Below, piece by piece: positions 1-8,496 of a DNA stretch of 52,684 bases. The translations under genes were made by a program, and so were the position numbers. The stretch's first letter is position 1. Every line of letters begins with the position of its first letter. Below the pieces are notes generated by a model that saw only the letters and a list, made by a program, of their open reading frames with translations, had not been told where the DNA came from and searched no databases. Location: the NCBI GenBank assembly GCA_021815805.1, contig JAKAZQ010000021.1, positions 1 through 52,684 on the forward strand, given 5' to 3'. Source of the stretch: Pseudomonadota bacterium (GTDB taxonomy: Bacteria; Pseudomonadota; Gammaproteobacteria; Burkholderiales; Burkholderiaceae_C).

Positions 1-1
1 C

Positions 2-145
2 CGGCCGCAGGGCCAGCCGCGGCGCGATGGCCAGCCGCGGCGCGACAACAACGCGCCGCGCCGTGACGGCCAGGCGCGTCGCGACGGCGCGCGCCCGGCG
101 GCCCGCACCGGCGCGCCGATGCGTCGCAACGGCACCACCGGCTGA
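2..145 (+). CDS. C-terminal tail of an Arg/Gly-rich protein, probably a DEAD-box RNA helicase (partial)
   Basis: Reading frame 2 is open from the left edge to a TGA at 143-145 and encodes about 47 residues dominated by repeats of the type QPRRDG, ARRDG and RRDN, ending in RRNGTTG. Such Arg/Gly/Asp/Gln-rich tails are known from RhlE-type DEAD-box helicases and from RluB-type pseudouridine synthases, where they bind RNA non-specifically. No catalytic domain is inside the window, so the family is inferred only from tail composition. A strong hairpin follows the stop and the next gene converges on it, which fits the end of a plus-strand gene. A competing plus-strand frame starting at 27 runs through waaF and is a GC-driven shadow. 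Confidence 0.45.
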   Translation, partial: RPQGQPRRDGQPRRDNNAPRRDGQARRDGARPAARTGAPMRRNGTTG

Positions 146-151
146 CGCGCG

Positions 152-185
152 GCAGCGGCCGCCGCGCGCCTGCGGCCGCTGCGTT
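152..185. terminator. Hairpin between convergent genes
   Basis: GCAGCGGCCG (152-161) and CGGCCGCTGC (173-182) form a perfect 10-bp stem with an 11-nt loop, followed on the plus strand by GTTT. It lies between the stop of the Arg/Gly-rich tail and the stop of waaF, so it could end transcription of the plus-strand gene. The T-run is short, so efficiency is uncertain. Confidence 0.45.
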
Positions 186-1259
186 TCAGGCGTGCGCGCG
201 CTGCGCCGCGTCGACGAGTCCGCGCAGCGCGCTCCAGGCCCATTCCGGGTCCAGCGCGCGCAGGCAGTTGGCATGGCCCAGCGGGCAGGTGCGGCGAAAG
301 CACGGGCTGCACGGAAGGTGCAGCCACAGCGTCGCGCTGTGGTGCGCCGCCGGCGGGGTATGACGCGGATCGGTGGATCCGTACAGCCCCACGGTCGGGC
401 GGCCGAGCGCGGCGGCGACGTGCATCAAGCCGGAATCGTTGCTCACCACACCGGCGGCGACGCCGAGCAGGTCGATCGCCTGCGCCATCGTGGTGCGTCC
501 GCACAGATCGACCAGCCACGCGTCGCCCGAGGCCTCGGCAGCCTGCGCGATGGCCTGCGCGATGTCGCGCTCGCGTGCGCTGCCGAGCAGGGCCACGCGC
601 CACCCGGCGGCGTGCGCCAGGCGCGCCAGCGCAGCGTAATGCTGCGCCGGCCATTGCTTGGCCGGGCCGTATTCGGCGCCCGGACACAGCACGACAAAAG
701 GTGTTTCCAGTCCGCAGCCGCGCGCCGTGTCGGCGGCCCGCGCGGCGTCGACCCGCAGGCGCGGCTGTGCGATCGACTCCGGCGGCGCCGCCGGCAGCGG
801 CGGCGCGCCGAGCGCGCGCGCCGGCACGGCACCGGCGAGTTGCGCGTAATGCTCGCGCAGATCGGCGCGTGCCGCGCCCGCCGCGTCATGCCAGGCATGC
901 GTGAGCAGCGCGCCGGCGGCCTCGCCGCTCCAGCCCACGCGTACCGGCACGCGTGCCAGCCACGGCACCAGCCGCGCCTTCACGTTGTTGCCCAGCACGT
1001 AGGCGCGCGCGAATCCCTGCGTGCGCAGTTGCGCTGCCAGCGCGACGCGCGCGCGCCAGTCCAGGCGGCCGTGCGCGAAACGCGTCTCGAGCACCGTGTC
1101 GACGCCGGGCATGGCCCGCAGCACGTCGGCCACGCCCGGCAGTGCCAGCGCGGTGACGCGCTCGCCGCGCGCCTGCAGCAGCCCCGCCAGCGGCTGCGCC
1201 ATGACGGCGTCACCGATCCACTGCGGCGCCACCAGCAGGCTGCGCAGGCCGGCGCTCAT
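186..1259 (-). CDS. waaF: Lipopolysaccharide heptosyltransferase II
   Basis: The 357-residue product is a GT-B glycosyltransferase of family GT9 that adds the second L-glycero-D-manno-heptose to the LPS inner core at the cytoplasmic face of the inner membrane. The N-terminus (LLVAPQWIGDAVMAQPL) has the family start; CPGAEYGPAKQWP is at 192-204, the ADP-heptose-binding NDSGLMHVAAALGRPT at 274-289, and CSPC...CPLGHANCL at 317-333, typical of WaaF. The ATG at 1257-1259 was chosen because it begins the conserved N-terminus; the frame is open further upstream but that part overlaps the zinc-ribbon gene. Its start lies 11 nt after that gene's stop, so ilvE, the zinc-ribbon gene and waaF look like one transcript. 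Confidence 0.93.
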   Translation of the reverse strand: MSAGLRSLLVAPQWIGDAVMAQPLAGLLQARGERVTALALPGVADVLRAMPGVDTVLETRFAHGRLDWRARVALAAQLRTQGFARAYVLGNNVKARLVPWLARVPVRVGWSGEAAGALLTHAWHDAAGAARADLREHYAQLAGAVPARALGAPPLPAAPPESIAQPRLRVDAARAADTARGCGLETPFVVLCPGAEYGPAKQWPAQHYAALARLAHAAGWRVALLGSARERDIAQAIAQAAEASGDAWLVDLCGRTTMAQAIDLLGVAAGVVSNDSGLMHVAAALGRPTVGLYGSTDPRHTPPAAHHSATLWLHLPCSPCFRRTCPLGHANCLRALDPEWAWSALRGLVDAAQRAHA

Positions 1260-1270
1260 GCGCGCCGCGC

Positions 1271-1471
1271 TCAATGGCCGTGCACGACTTCGCCGTCGGC
1301 CAGGCGGTAGCGCGTGCCGCAGTACGGGCACGCGGTTTCGCCGTGCGTCACCTCGAGGAACACCCGCGGGTGGGCGCTCCAGACCGGCATCGCCGGGTTG
1401 GGGCAGAAGGCGGGCAGGTCGGCGGCCTTGAGTTCGACAACCGGCATCTCGGCTTTGGGAATGGCGCTCAT
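1271..1471 (-). CDS. Small zinc-finger protein (zf-CHCC, NDUFS6-like)
   Basis: The 66-residue protein carries the conserved HPRVFLEV...CPYCGTRY pattern of the zf-CHCC family (PF10276), whose eukaryotic member is the NDUFS6 accessory subunit of complex I. Cys49 and Cys52 form the C-x2-C half; His34 and the upstream Cys23 are candidates for the remaining zinc ligands. It is common in beta-proteobacteria next to ilvE and LPS core genes, but its function there is not established. It sits 43 nt after ilvE and 11 nt before waaF on the same strand. The family assignment is good; any link to respiration is only by homology. Confidence 0.85.
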   Translation of the reverse strand: MSAIPKAEMPVVELKAADLPAFCPNPAMPVWSAHPRVFLEVTHGETACPYCGTRYRLADGEVVHGH

Positions 1472-1514
1472 GACAGACGGATCTCCATGCGGGTGGGGCC
1501 TGCACGCACGCGCG

Positions 1515-2456
1515 TCAGACGCGGGCGAGCCAGTCGGCGTACTTGGGGTTGCGCCCGCCGACGATGTCGAAGAACGCGCTCTGGATGCGCTCGGTGAGGG
1601 GGCCGCGATGGCCGGCGCCGATGCGCACGCCGTCGAGTTCGCGAATCGGCGTGATCTCGGCCGCGGTGCCGCTGAAGAACGCCTCGTCGGAAATGTAGAT
1701 CTCGTCGCGCGGGATGCGCTTGGCCACCACTTCCAGGCCGAGATCCTCGCAGATCGAGAACACCGTGCGCCGGGTGATGCCGTTGAGCGCGCCCGACGAG
1801 GCGTCCGGCGTGTAGACCACGCCGTCGCGCACGACGAAGATGTTCTCGCCGGCACCCTCGCTGACGAAGCCCTGCGGGTCGAGCAGCAGTGCCTCGTCGT
1901 AGCCGTCGGCCGTCACCTCGAGGTTCGCCAGGATGCTGTTGGTGTAGTTGCTCACCGTCTTGGCGTTGCACATGGTGATGTTCACGTGGTGCCGGGTGTA
2001 GCTGCTGGTTTTGACGCGGATGCCCTTGGCCATGCCTTCCTCGCCGAGATAGGCGCCCCACGGCCAGGCCGCGACCATCAGGTGGATGGTGTTGCCGCGC
2101 GGGGACACGCCGAGCTTGCGGTCGCCGATCCACACCAGGGGGCGGATGTAGCACGACGCGAAGCCGTTGACGCGCACCACGTCGAGTTGCGCCTGCATCG
2201 CCTGCTCCAGCGTGAACGGAATCTCCATGCGCAGGATCTTCGCGCTGTCGAACAGGCGCTGGGTGTGCTCGCGCAGGCGGAAGATCGCCGTGCCCTGGCT
2301 GGTCTCGTAGGCGCGTACGCCCTCGAACGCGCCGCAGCCGTAGTGCAGGGTATGCGTCAGCACGTGGATCTTGGCGTCGCGCCATTCGACGAGCTGGCCG
2401 TCCATCCAGATTTTCCCGTCGCGGTCGGACATCGACGCGGGCGTCGGCAAGGCCAT
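1515..2456 (-). CDS. ilvE: Branched-chain amino acid aminotransferase
   Basis: The 313-residue, PLP-dependent class IV aminotransferase performs the last step of valine, leucine and isoleucine synthesis (2-oxo acid plus glutamate). The PLP lysine is Lys166 in CNAKTVSNY; the EGAGENIF loop of fold-type IV enzymes is at 200-207; R and Y residues of LREHTQRL and HTLHYGCGAFEG match the family. The length is normal (about 305-310). The ATG at 2456 is preceded by a clear TGGAGAC Shine-Dalgarno sequence. It heads a minus-strand group with the zinc-ribbon gene and waaF and diverges from the ABC exporter gene. Confidence 0.95.
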   Translation of the reverse strand: MALPTPASMSDRDGKIWMDGQLVEWRDAKIHVLTHTLHYGCGAFEGVRAYETSQGTAIFRLREHTQRLFDSAKILRMEIPFTLEQAMQAQLDVVRVNGFASCYIRPLVWIGDRKLGVSPRGNTIHLMVAAWPWGAYLGEEGMAKGIRVKTSSYTRHHVNITMCNAKTVSNYTNSILANLEVTADGYDEALLLDPQGFVSEGAGENIFVVRDGVVYTPDASSGALNGITRRTVFSICEDLGLEVVAKRIPRDEIYISDEAFFSGTAAEITPIRELDGVRIGAGHRGPLTERIQSAFFDIVGGRNPKYADWLARV

Positions 2457-2488
2457 GAGTGTCTCCAGAATCGGGTGTCGAAACTTGC

Positions 2489-2494
2489 ATTTTA
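2489..2494 (-). promoter_or_regulatory. Candidate -10 box for ilvE
   Basis: On the minus strand the hexamer TAAAAT stands 32 nt before the ilvE start codon, in the only AT-rich patch of the 155-bp divergent spacer. No convincing -35 hexamer lies 16-18 nt upstream, so this is a weak prediction. Confidence 0.3.
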
Positions 2495-2611
2495 CGAGCC
2501 TGAGCAGGCCCATGGCGCGGCTCGTTGCGGGCACAATGTCGGCTGCCGGCGCAATGTCGTGCGGCGCGCGCCCGGCGCCGCGGCCGCTCGTCGTCCCTCC
2601 CTTGTCGATCC

Positions 2612-4432
2612 ATGAACGCTCCCGTCCCCTCCGCACGGCCCTACCGCTTCTCGATGCGCCAGTTCCTGGCGATCGCCCGGCCCTACTGGGTGTCCGAGGA
2701 CTGGCGCATGGGCTGGCTGCTGCTGTCCAGCGTGCTCGCCATGAACCTGGCGCTGATCTGGATCAACGTCAAGCTGAACTTCTGGAACCGCGACTTCTTC
2801 AACGCGCTGCAGGCGCATGCCTACCCGCAGTTCAAGCACCTGCTGCTGGTGTTCACCGGGCTGGCCTTCATCTACATCGTGCTCGCGGTGTACTCGCAGT
2901 ACCTGCAGCAGATGCTGCAGATCCGCTGGCGGCGCTGGGTCACCGAGGTGTTCCTGCGCGACTGGCTGCAGGGCGGCACGCACTACCGCATGGCGCTGCG
3001 CCGCGGGCAGGAGGACAACCCGGATCAGCGGATCTCCGACGACATCAACAACTTCGTCAGCAGCACGCTCGGCCTGTTCTTCGGCGTCATCTCGTCGGTG
3101 GTGACGCTGTTCTCCTTCCTGTTCGTGCTCTGGCAGCTGTCCGGCGCGTTCACGCTGTGGGGCGTGCACATTCCCGGCTACATGGTGTGGGCGGCGCTGG
3201 TCTATTCCGGGGTCGGCAGCTGGCTGGCCCATGTCGTGGGCAAGCCGCTGATCCGCCTGAATTTCGACCAGCAGCGCTACGAGGCGGACTTTCGCTTCGG
3301 TCTTGCGCGCACCCGCGAGCACAACGAGGGCATCGCGCTGTACCGCGGCGAGCCGCGCGAACTGGAAGGCCATCGCGCCCGCTTCTCGCACATCTGGGAC
3401 AACTGGTGGGGCATCATGAAGCGCCAGAAGTTGTTCACCTGGTACACCTCGTTCTACGGCCAGCTCGCGATCATCTTTCCCATTCTGGTGGCGGCGCCGC
3501 GCTACTTCGCCGGCCAGATCCATCTCGGCGGGCTGACCCAGACCACGAATGCGTTCGGCCAGGTGCAGGGTGCGCTGTCCTGGTTCATCTCCTCCTACGG
3601 CAGCATCGTCAGCTGGCTGGCGACCTTGCAGCGTCTGGCGACCTTCGTCGAGTCGGTCGAGCAGGTGCGGGGGCAGGCGGTGGCGCAGCGCGCCGACGCC
3701 GCCGCGGCGCCGGAGCCGCGGCCGCCGGGCGCGGCGCCGGCGCGCCTGGGCGTGGCCCTGGGCGACCTGCGCATCGATACCCCGGATGGCCGCGCGCTGC
3801 TGCAGGCCGCCGGTGAAGGCATCGAGCCCGGGCAGCACACGCTGATCGTCGGGCCCTCGGGCCTCGGCAAGAGCACCCTGATGCGCTGGCTCGCCGGCAT
3901 CTGGCCCTACGCGCAGGGGCGCGGCCAGCATCTGCCGGGGGGACGCACGCTGTTCCTGCCGCAGAAGCCCTACCTGCCGATGGGCACGCTGCGCGAGGTA
4001 CTGACCTACCCGATGCCCAGCGAGGCCTTCGACGATGCGCGCCTGCGCGCGGTGCTGGACAGCGCGCGCCTGCCACACCTGATGCCGCTGCTGGACATCG
4101 ACGATGGCTGGATGCAACGCCTGTCCCCCGGCGAGCAGCAGCGCCTGGCGATCGCCCGCGCCCTGCTGGCAGCGCCCGACTGGTTGTTCCTGGACGAGGC
4201 CACGAGTGCGCTGGACGCGTCGCTGGAGGCGGCGATGTACAAGCTCTTGCGCCGCGAACTGCCGCACGCCACGCTGGTCAGCGTGGCCCATCGCGCCGGG
4301 GTCGTGGCCTTTCACGACCAGGTGTTCGAACTGCAGCCGGGCGCCGACGGCGAGCCGGCGCGCATGGTCGTGCGGCGCCCGGCGCAACTGCGCGAACCGG
4401 CCGTGGACGCGTCCGGGCAGACCGTCGATTGA
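2612..4432 (+). CDS. SbmA/BacA-type ABC exporter, fused membrane and ATPase domains
   Basis: The 606-residue half-transporter has an N-terminal SbmA/BacA-like membrane domain (about 1-370, with helices near 28-48, 70-90, 165-190, 190-215 and 285-305) and a C-terminal ATPase. Walker A GPSGLGKST is at 414-422, the signature LSPGEQQRLAIAR at 504-516, and Walker B WLFLDEATSALD at 524-535. The family (YddA, Mycobacterium Rv1819c, peroxisomal ABCD-like) moves cobalamin, peptides or fatty acyl substrates; the substrate here cannot be read from sequence. The ATG at 2612 starts the conserved N-terminus. The gene stands alone, divergent from ilvE and convergent with radA, with a long inverted repeat directly after its stop. 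Confidence 0.88.
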   Translation: MNAPVPSARPYRFSMRQFLAIARPYWVSEDWRMGWLLLSSVLAMNLALIWINVKLNFWNRDFFNALQAHAYPQFKHLLLVFTGLAFIYIVLAVYSQYLQQMLQIRWRRWVTEVFLRDWLQGGTHYRMALRRGQEDNPDQRISDDINNFVSSTLGLFFGVISSVVTLFSFLFVLWQLSGAFTLWGVHIPGYMVWAALVYSGVGSWLAHVVGKPLIRLNFDQQRYEADFRFGLARTREHNEGIALYRGEPRELEGHRARFSHIWDNWWGIMKRQKLFTWYTSFYGQLAIIFPILVAAPRYFAGQIHLGGLTQTTNAFGQVQGALSWFISSYGSIVSWLATLQRLATFVESVEQVRGQAVAQRADAAAAPEPRPPGAAPARLGVALGDLRIDTPDGRALLQAAGEGIEPGQHTLIVGPSGLGKSTLMRWLAGIWPYAQGRGQHLPGGRTLFLPQKPYLPMGTLREVLTYPMPSEAFDDARLRAVLDSARLPHLMPLLDIDDGWMQRLSPGEQQRLAIARALLAAPDWLFLDEATSALDASLEAAMYKLLRRELPHATLVSVAHRAGVVAFHDQVFELQPGADGEPARMVVRRPAQLREPAVDASGQTVD

Positions 4433-4482
4433 CAGGCTGTTGAAATACCGCGCGGCCCCCTGGGGTCTTTCAACCGCCTGTC
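4431..4482. terminator. Long bidirectional inverted repeat between convergent genes
   Basis: A 15-nt arm GACAGGCTGTTGAAA (4431-4445) and its complement TTTCAACCGCCTGTC (4468-4482) pair with a single mismatch. The 22-nt loop itself contains a CCCC/GGGG pair. The left arm overlaps the TGA of the ABC gene. The A/T-rich inner ends and position between two converging stops fit a shared terminator. Motifs of the form GGCTGTTGAAA recur in beta-proteobacterial intergenic DNA, so it may be a dispersed repeat. Confidence 0.6.
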
Positions 4483-4502
4483 AAGCCGCGGGCGCGCGCC
4501 GC

Positions 4503-5912
4503 TCAGGCCGCGTCCTGCAGGCTGCGCAGCAACTCCAGCGCCTGGTCGATGCGCTGCACCGGATGCAGGCGCATGCCGTCGAGTTGCTCCGGTTGCTGGC
4601 GTGGCGCGTTCGCCGCCGGGATGATGGCGGCGGCGAAACCCAGCTTGGCGGCTTCGCGCAGACGTTCCTGGCCGCGCGGCGCGGGGCGGATCTCGCCGGC
4701 CAGTCCGACCTCGCCGAAGGCGACCAGGCCGCGCGGCAGCGCGCGGTTGCGCAGCGACGACTGGATCGCCAGCAACACCGCCAGGTCGGCCGCCGGCTCG
4801 CCCACGCGCACGCCGCCGACGGCGTTCACGAAAACGTCCTGGTCGGCGCAGGCGACGCCGGCGTGGCGGTGCAGCACCGCCAGCAGCATGGCCAGGCGCG
4901 CCGGGTCGAGGCCGACGCTGAGCCGGCGCGGGCTGGGGGTCGCGGCGCTGTCGGCCAGCGCCTGGATTTCCACGAGCAGCGGGCGACTGCCCTCGAGCGT
5001 GGCCATGACGCACGATCCCGGCACCGGTGCGCCGTGGTGCGACAGGAAGATCGCCGACGGATTGGCCACGCCCTTGAGCCCGCGCTCGGTCATCGCGAAC
5101 ACGCCGAGTTCACCGACGCCGCCGAAGCGGTTCTTGATGGCGCGGATCAGGCGGTAGCTGCTGTGGCTGTCGCCCTCGAAATACAGCACCGTGTCGACCA
5201 TGTGCTCGAGCACGCGCGGTCCGGCCAGCGCGCCCTCCTTGGTGACATGGCCGACCAGCACGATGCAGGTGCCGGCGGCCTTGGCGTGGCGCGTCAGCTG
5301 CGCCGCGCATTCGCGCACCTGGGCGACCGAGCCGGGCGCCGACGACAACTGCTCGGTGTAGACGGTCTGGATGGAGTCGATCACGCACACCGCCGGCTGC
5401 TCGGCGGCCAGCGCGTCGCCGATGCGCTCGAGCTGGATCTCCGCCATCAGGCGTACCGCGGCGCCCTGCAGGCCGAGGCGCTGCGCGCGCAGACCGACCT
5501 GCGCGGCCGACTCCTCGCCGCTGACGTAGAGCACGCGCGTCGCCGGAGCGAGCCCGGCCAGGACCTGCAGCAGCAGCGTGGATTTGCCGATTCCCGGGTC
5601 GCCGCCGAGCAGCACCACGCTGCCCGGCACGAGCCCGCCGCCGAGGGCGCGATCGAGCTCGCCGATGCCGCTGGGCATGTGGCGCTGCGCCTGCGCCGGC
5701 ACACGCGCCAGATCCTGCACGGCCGAGCCGGGGGCGAGCGGCGCCGGATCCGGCCGCGCGCCGGCGCCGCCCGGCCTGGCCGCGCGCGACGCCGGCGCCA
5801 CGCGCGTTTCCACCAGGGTGTTCCAGGCGCCGCAATGCGGGCAGCGGCCGAGCCACTGCGCGGATTGGCCGCCGCAGTCGTTGCAGACGAAGGTGGTGCC
5901 CGAGCGGGCCAT
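4503..5912 (-). CDS. radA: DNA repair protein RadA
   Basis: The 469-residue RecA-like ATPase drives branch migration and processes recombination intermediates. An N-terminal C4 zinc finger (Cys10, 13, 24, 27), Walker A GGDPGIGKST at 103-112, the RadA-specific KNRFG motif at 260-264 and a C-terminal Lon-protease-like domain (about 285-460) are all present in the family order and at normal length. The ATG at 5910-5912 shares one base with the TGA of alr (TGATG), so the two are translationally coupled. It converges on the ABC exporter gene. Confidence 0.96.
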   Translation of the reverse strand: MARSGTTFVCNDCGGQSAQWLGRCPHCGAWNTLVETRVAPASRAARPGGAGARPDPAPLAPGSAVQDLARVPAQAQRHMPSGIGELDRALGGGLVPGSVVLLGGDPGIGKSTLLLQVLAGLAPATRVLYVSGEESAAQVGLRAQRLGLQGAAVRLMAEIQLERIGDALAAEQPAVCVIDSIQTVYTEQLSSAPGSVAQVRECAAQLTRHAKAAGTCIVLVGHVTKEGALAGPRVLEHMVDTVLYFEGDSHSSYRLIRAIKNRFGGVGELGVFAMTERGLKGVANPSAIFLSHHGAPVPGSCVMATLEGSRPLLVEIQALADSAATPSPRRLSVGLDPARLAMLLAVLHRHAGVACADQDVFVNAVGGVRVGEPAADLAVLLAIQSSLRNRALPRGLVAFGEVGLAGEIRPAPRGQERLREAAKLGFAAAIIPAANAPRQQPEQLDGMRLHPVQRIDQALELLRSLQDAA

Positions 5913-7048
5913 CAGAGCACCTGCACCGGCACCCGGCGCGCCAGTGCGCACATCAGTTCGTAGCCGAGGGTTCCGCTGGCTTCGGCGACCTCGTCGATGC
6001 CGAGCTCGGCGTCGCGGTGACGCCCCCAGCACAGTACCGGGCTGCCGACCTCGGCGGCGCGACCCGCCGCGCGCACCGGGTCGAGGTCGACGGTGACCAT
6101 GTCCATGGACACGCGGCCGCAGATGCGCGTGCGCACGCCGTCGACCACGATCGGCGTGCCGCTCGGCGCATGGCGCGGGTAGCCGTCGGCGTAGCCGAGC
6201 GCGGCCACGCCGATGCGCATGGCGCGCCCGGCGCGGAAGCTCGCGCCGTAGCCGACCGCCTCGCCGGCGGCGATCGACTGCACGCCGATGATGCGCGTGA
6301 CCAGGCTCATCGCCGGTTGCAGCTTCCAGTGCGCGGCATCCGGCGCCAGCGCGGTGGGCGAGCCGCCGTACAGCGCGATGCCCGGACGAACCCAGTCGCC
6401 CAGCGTGTCGACGACGTCGCGCCGCGCCGCGCCGGCGTCGCCCGCGGCGTGGCCGAAGCGCAGCAGCGCGGCCGAGTTGCACAGGCTGCGTTCGCCGGGC
6501 AGGCCGTCGATGGTGGAGAGGAAGGCCTCGCGCGCGGCGTCGATGCCGGCGTCGCCGTCGGCGGTGGCGAAGTGGGTCATGTGCGAGACCGCGCCGACGG
6601 CCGGGATCTCGCGCAGGCGCTGCCAGGCCGCGCGGTACTGGCCGGGCGTGAAGCCGAGGCGGTTCATGCCGCTGTTGAGCTTGAGAAACACGCGGTGGGT
6701 GCGCGCCTTGCGGCGCGACGCCAGCCAGTGGATCTGCGCCGGATCGTGCACCACGTGCCACAGGTTGAGACGCTCGCAGGTGTCCAGATCGTCGGGGCCG
6801 AAGCAGCCCTCCAGCAGCATGATGGGGCCGCCCCAGCCGAGCGCTCGCAGGGCCTCGGCCTCGGCGATGTCGAGCAGCGCGAAGCCGTCGGCCGCGCGCA
6901 GCGCCGGGAACACGCGCTCGATGCCGTGCCCGTAGGCGTTTGCCTTCACCACCGCCCATACCCGCGCGCGCCCCGCCGCGGCGCGTGCGCGGGCGAGGTT
7001 GTGGCGCAGTGCTTCGAGCGAAATGGTGGCCTGGATGGGACGCGTCAT
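5912..7048 (-). CDS. alr: Alanine racemase
   Basis: The 378-residue PLP enzyme interconverts L- and D-alanine for peptidoglycan. The PLP lysine is Lys35 in WAVVKANAYGHG, and the second catalytic base is Tyr267 in VGYGASFRAG. CGRVSMDM and the C-terminal beta domain are intact. The ATG at 7048 is preceded by GGCGAGG; an upstream in-frame extension has no conserved sequence. It is the first gene of a two-gene unit with radA and diverges from lplT, a conserved arrangement in Burkholderiales. Confidence 0.96.
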   Translation of the reverse strand: MTRPIQATISLEALRHNLARARAAAGRARVWAVVKANAYGHGIERVFPALRAADGFALLDIAEAEALRALGWGGPIMLLEGCFGPDDLDTCERLNLWHVVHDPAQIHWLASRRKARTHRVFLKLNSGMNRLGFTPGQYRAAWQRLREIPAVGAVSHMTHFATADGDAGIDAAREAFLSTIDGLPGERSLCNSAALLRFGHAAGDAGAARRDVVDTLGDWVRPGIALYGGSPTALAPDAAHWKLQPAMSLVTRIIGVQSIAAGEAVGYGASFRAGRAMRIGVAALGYADGYPRHAPSGTPIVVDGVRTRICGRVSMDMVTVDLDPVRAAGRAAEVGSPVLCWGRHRDAELGIDEVAEASGTLGYELMCALARRVPVQVL

Positions 7049-7096
7049 GGCCTCGCCAGTGTAGTGCCTGCGGCCCCCCTGACGCCCCCGGGGCTG

Positions 7097-7105
7097 TGCT
7101 ATAAA
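7097..7105 (+). promoter_or_regulatory. Extended -10 promoter element of lplT
   Basis: TGCTATAAA (TG at 7097-7098, TATAAA at 7100-7105) is an extended -10 element in the 114-bp spacer between alr and lplT. It would start transcription near 7112, about 50 nt before the lplT ATG. No good -35 box is visible, which is usual for extended -10 promoters. Confidence 0.45.
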
Positions 7106-7162
7106 CGTCCGTTTCCGCACCGGCCCGCAGCGCCGCCGCGGCTGCGCCGATGGCACCATGGA

Positions 7163-8482
7163 ATGAAAAAAGGCTTCTACTGGATCATGGCCGCGCAGTT
7201 CTTCTCGTCGCTGGCCGACAACGCCTTGCTGATCGCCGCCATCGCGCTGCTGGTCCAGCTGAAGGCCCCGGGGTGGATGACCCCGTTACTCAAGTTTTTT
7301 TTCACCGTTTCCTACGTGCTGCTGGGGCCGTTCGTCGGTGGTTTCGCGGACTCGCTGCAGAAGGGTCGGGTGATGCTGATCACCAACCTGGTCAAGCTCG
7401 GCGGCCTGTTGCTGATGCTGGTGGGAACCCACCCGCTGTGGTCCTACGCCGTGGTCGGCCTCGGCGCCGCGGCGTACTCTCCGGCCAAGTACGGCATCCT
7501 GACCGAACTGCTGCCACCGCAGCAGCTGGTGGCCGCCAACGGCTGGATCGAGGGCACGACGGTCGGCTCGATCATCCTCGGCACGGTGCTCGGCGGCTTG
7601 CTGGTCAGCGGCCGCGCGGCGGACTGGCTGCTCGCGCTGGCTCCGCTGCGCGTGTTGTCGCTGCATGGCGCGGCGGATGCCGCGCTGGTCGTGATCGCGG
7701 TCGTCTACGTGGTCGCCGCTCTGTGCAACCTGCGCATTCCCGACACCGGCGCGCGCTATCCGCACCAGACGGCGCATCCGCTGCGCCAGGTGGTCGAGTT
7801 CGCCCATTGCATGCGCGTGCTGTGGGGTGACAAGCTGGGCCAGATCTCGCTCGCCGTGACCACGCTGTTCTGGGGCGCCGGCGCGACGCTGCAGTTCATC
7901 GTGATCAAATGGGCCGAGGCGGCTCTCGGCCTCGATCTCAGCAATGCCGCGGTGCTGCAGGCCACGGTGGCCTTCGGCATCGCGCTGGGGGCCATGTTCG
8001 CGGCCACCCGCGTGCCGCTGCGCAACAGCCTGCGCGTGCTGCCGGTGGGCATGGGCATGGGCGCGGTGTGCATGATCGTCGCGTTGTACTCCCGCGGCGC
8101 GATGCCGGAGTTGCAACTCGCCATCGGCCACCTGCAGCTTCCGCTGTACCTGCTGGTGGCCGGGGCGTTCATGGTGCTCATCGGTGCCATGGCCGGGTAT
8201 TTCGTGGTGCCGATGAACGCGCTGCTGCAGCATCGGGGCTATGTGCTGCTGTCGGCCGGGCACTCGATCGCCGTGCAGAACTTCAACGAGAACCTGAGCG
8301 TGCTGGCCATGCTCGGCATGTACTCGCTGCTCATCGGCCTGAATCTTCCGGTGCGATCGACCATGCTGCTGTTCGGGGCCTTCATCCTCGGCAGCATGTG
8401 GCTGGTCATGCGCTGGAACGCCCGCAACATGCGCGAGCGCGACTGGACCCAGGTCATCGGCGAGCCGCGCCACCCCGCATAG
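7163..8482 (+). CDS. lplT: Lysophospholipid transporter
   Basis: The 439-residue major facilitator protein has about 12 membrane helices. LplT flips lysophospholipids across the inner membrane for re-acylation. The start MKKGFYWIMAAQFFSSLADNA and the segment AAYSPAKYGILTELLP (about 105-120) are characteristic. In E. coli lplT is followed by aas; no aas acyltransferase follows here. The ATG at 7163 matches the conserved N-terminus. It is the first gene of a string with the thioredoxin-like, EamA and glutathione peroxidase genes. Confidence 0.9.
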   Translation: MKKGFYWIMAAQFFSSLADNALLIAAIALLVQLKAPGWMTPLLKFFFTVSYVLLGPFVGGFADSLQKGRVMLITNLVKLGGLLLMLVGTHPLWSYAVVGLGAAAYSPAKYGILTELLPPQQLVAANGWIEGTTVGSIILGTVLGGLLVSGRAADWLLALAPLRVLSLHGAADAALVVIAVVYVVAALCNLRIPDTGARYPHQTAHPLRQVVEFAHCMRVLWGDKLGQISLAVTTLFWGAGATLQFIVIKWAEAALGLDLSNAAVLQATVAFGIALGAMFAATRVPLRNSLRVLPVGMGMGAVCMIVALYSRGAMPELQLAIGHLQLPLYLLVAGAFMVLIGAMAGYFVVPMNALLQHRGYVLLSAGHSIAVQNFNENLSVLAMLGMYSLLIGLNLPVRSTMLLFGAFILGSMWLVMRWNARNMRERDWTQVIGEPRHPA

Positions 8483-8496
8483 CCCGAGGCCTCGCG

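Noticed and set aside
27..1310. Long plus-strand open frame across waaF
   Set aside because: It is antisense to waaF, whose motifs are unmistakable, and its product is an Arg/Ala/Gly-rich shadow; the real plus-strand coding at the edge is in another frame and stops at 145.
2371..3816. Overlapping plus-strand frame within the ABC exporter
   Set aside because: Out of frame with Walker A/B and signature motifs; pure shadow.
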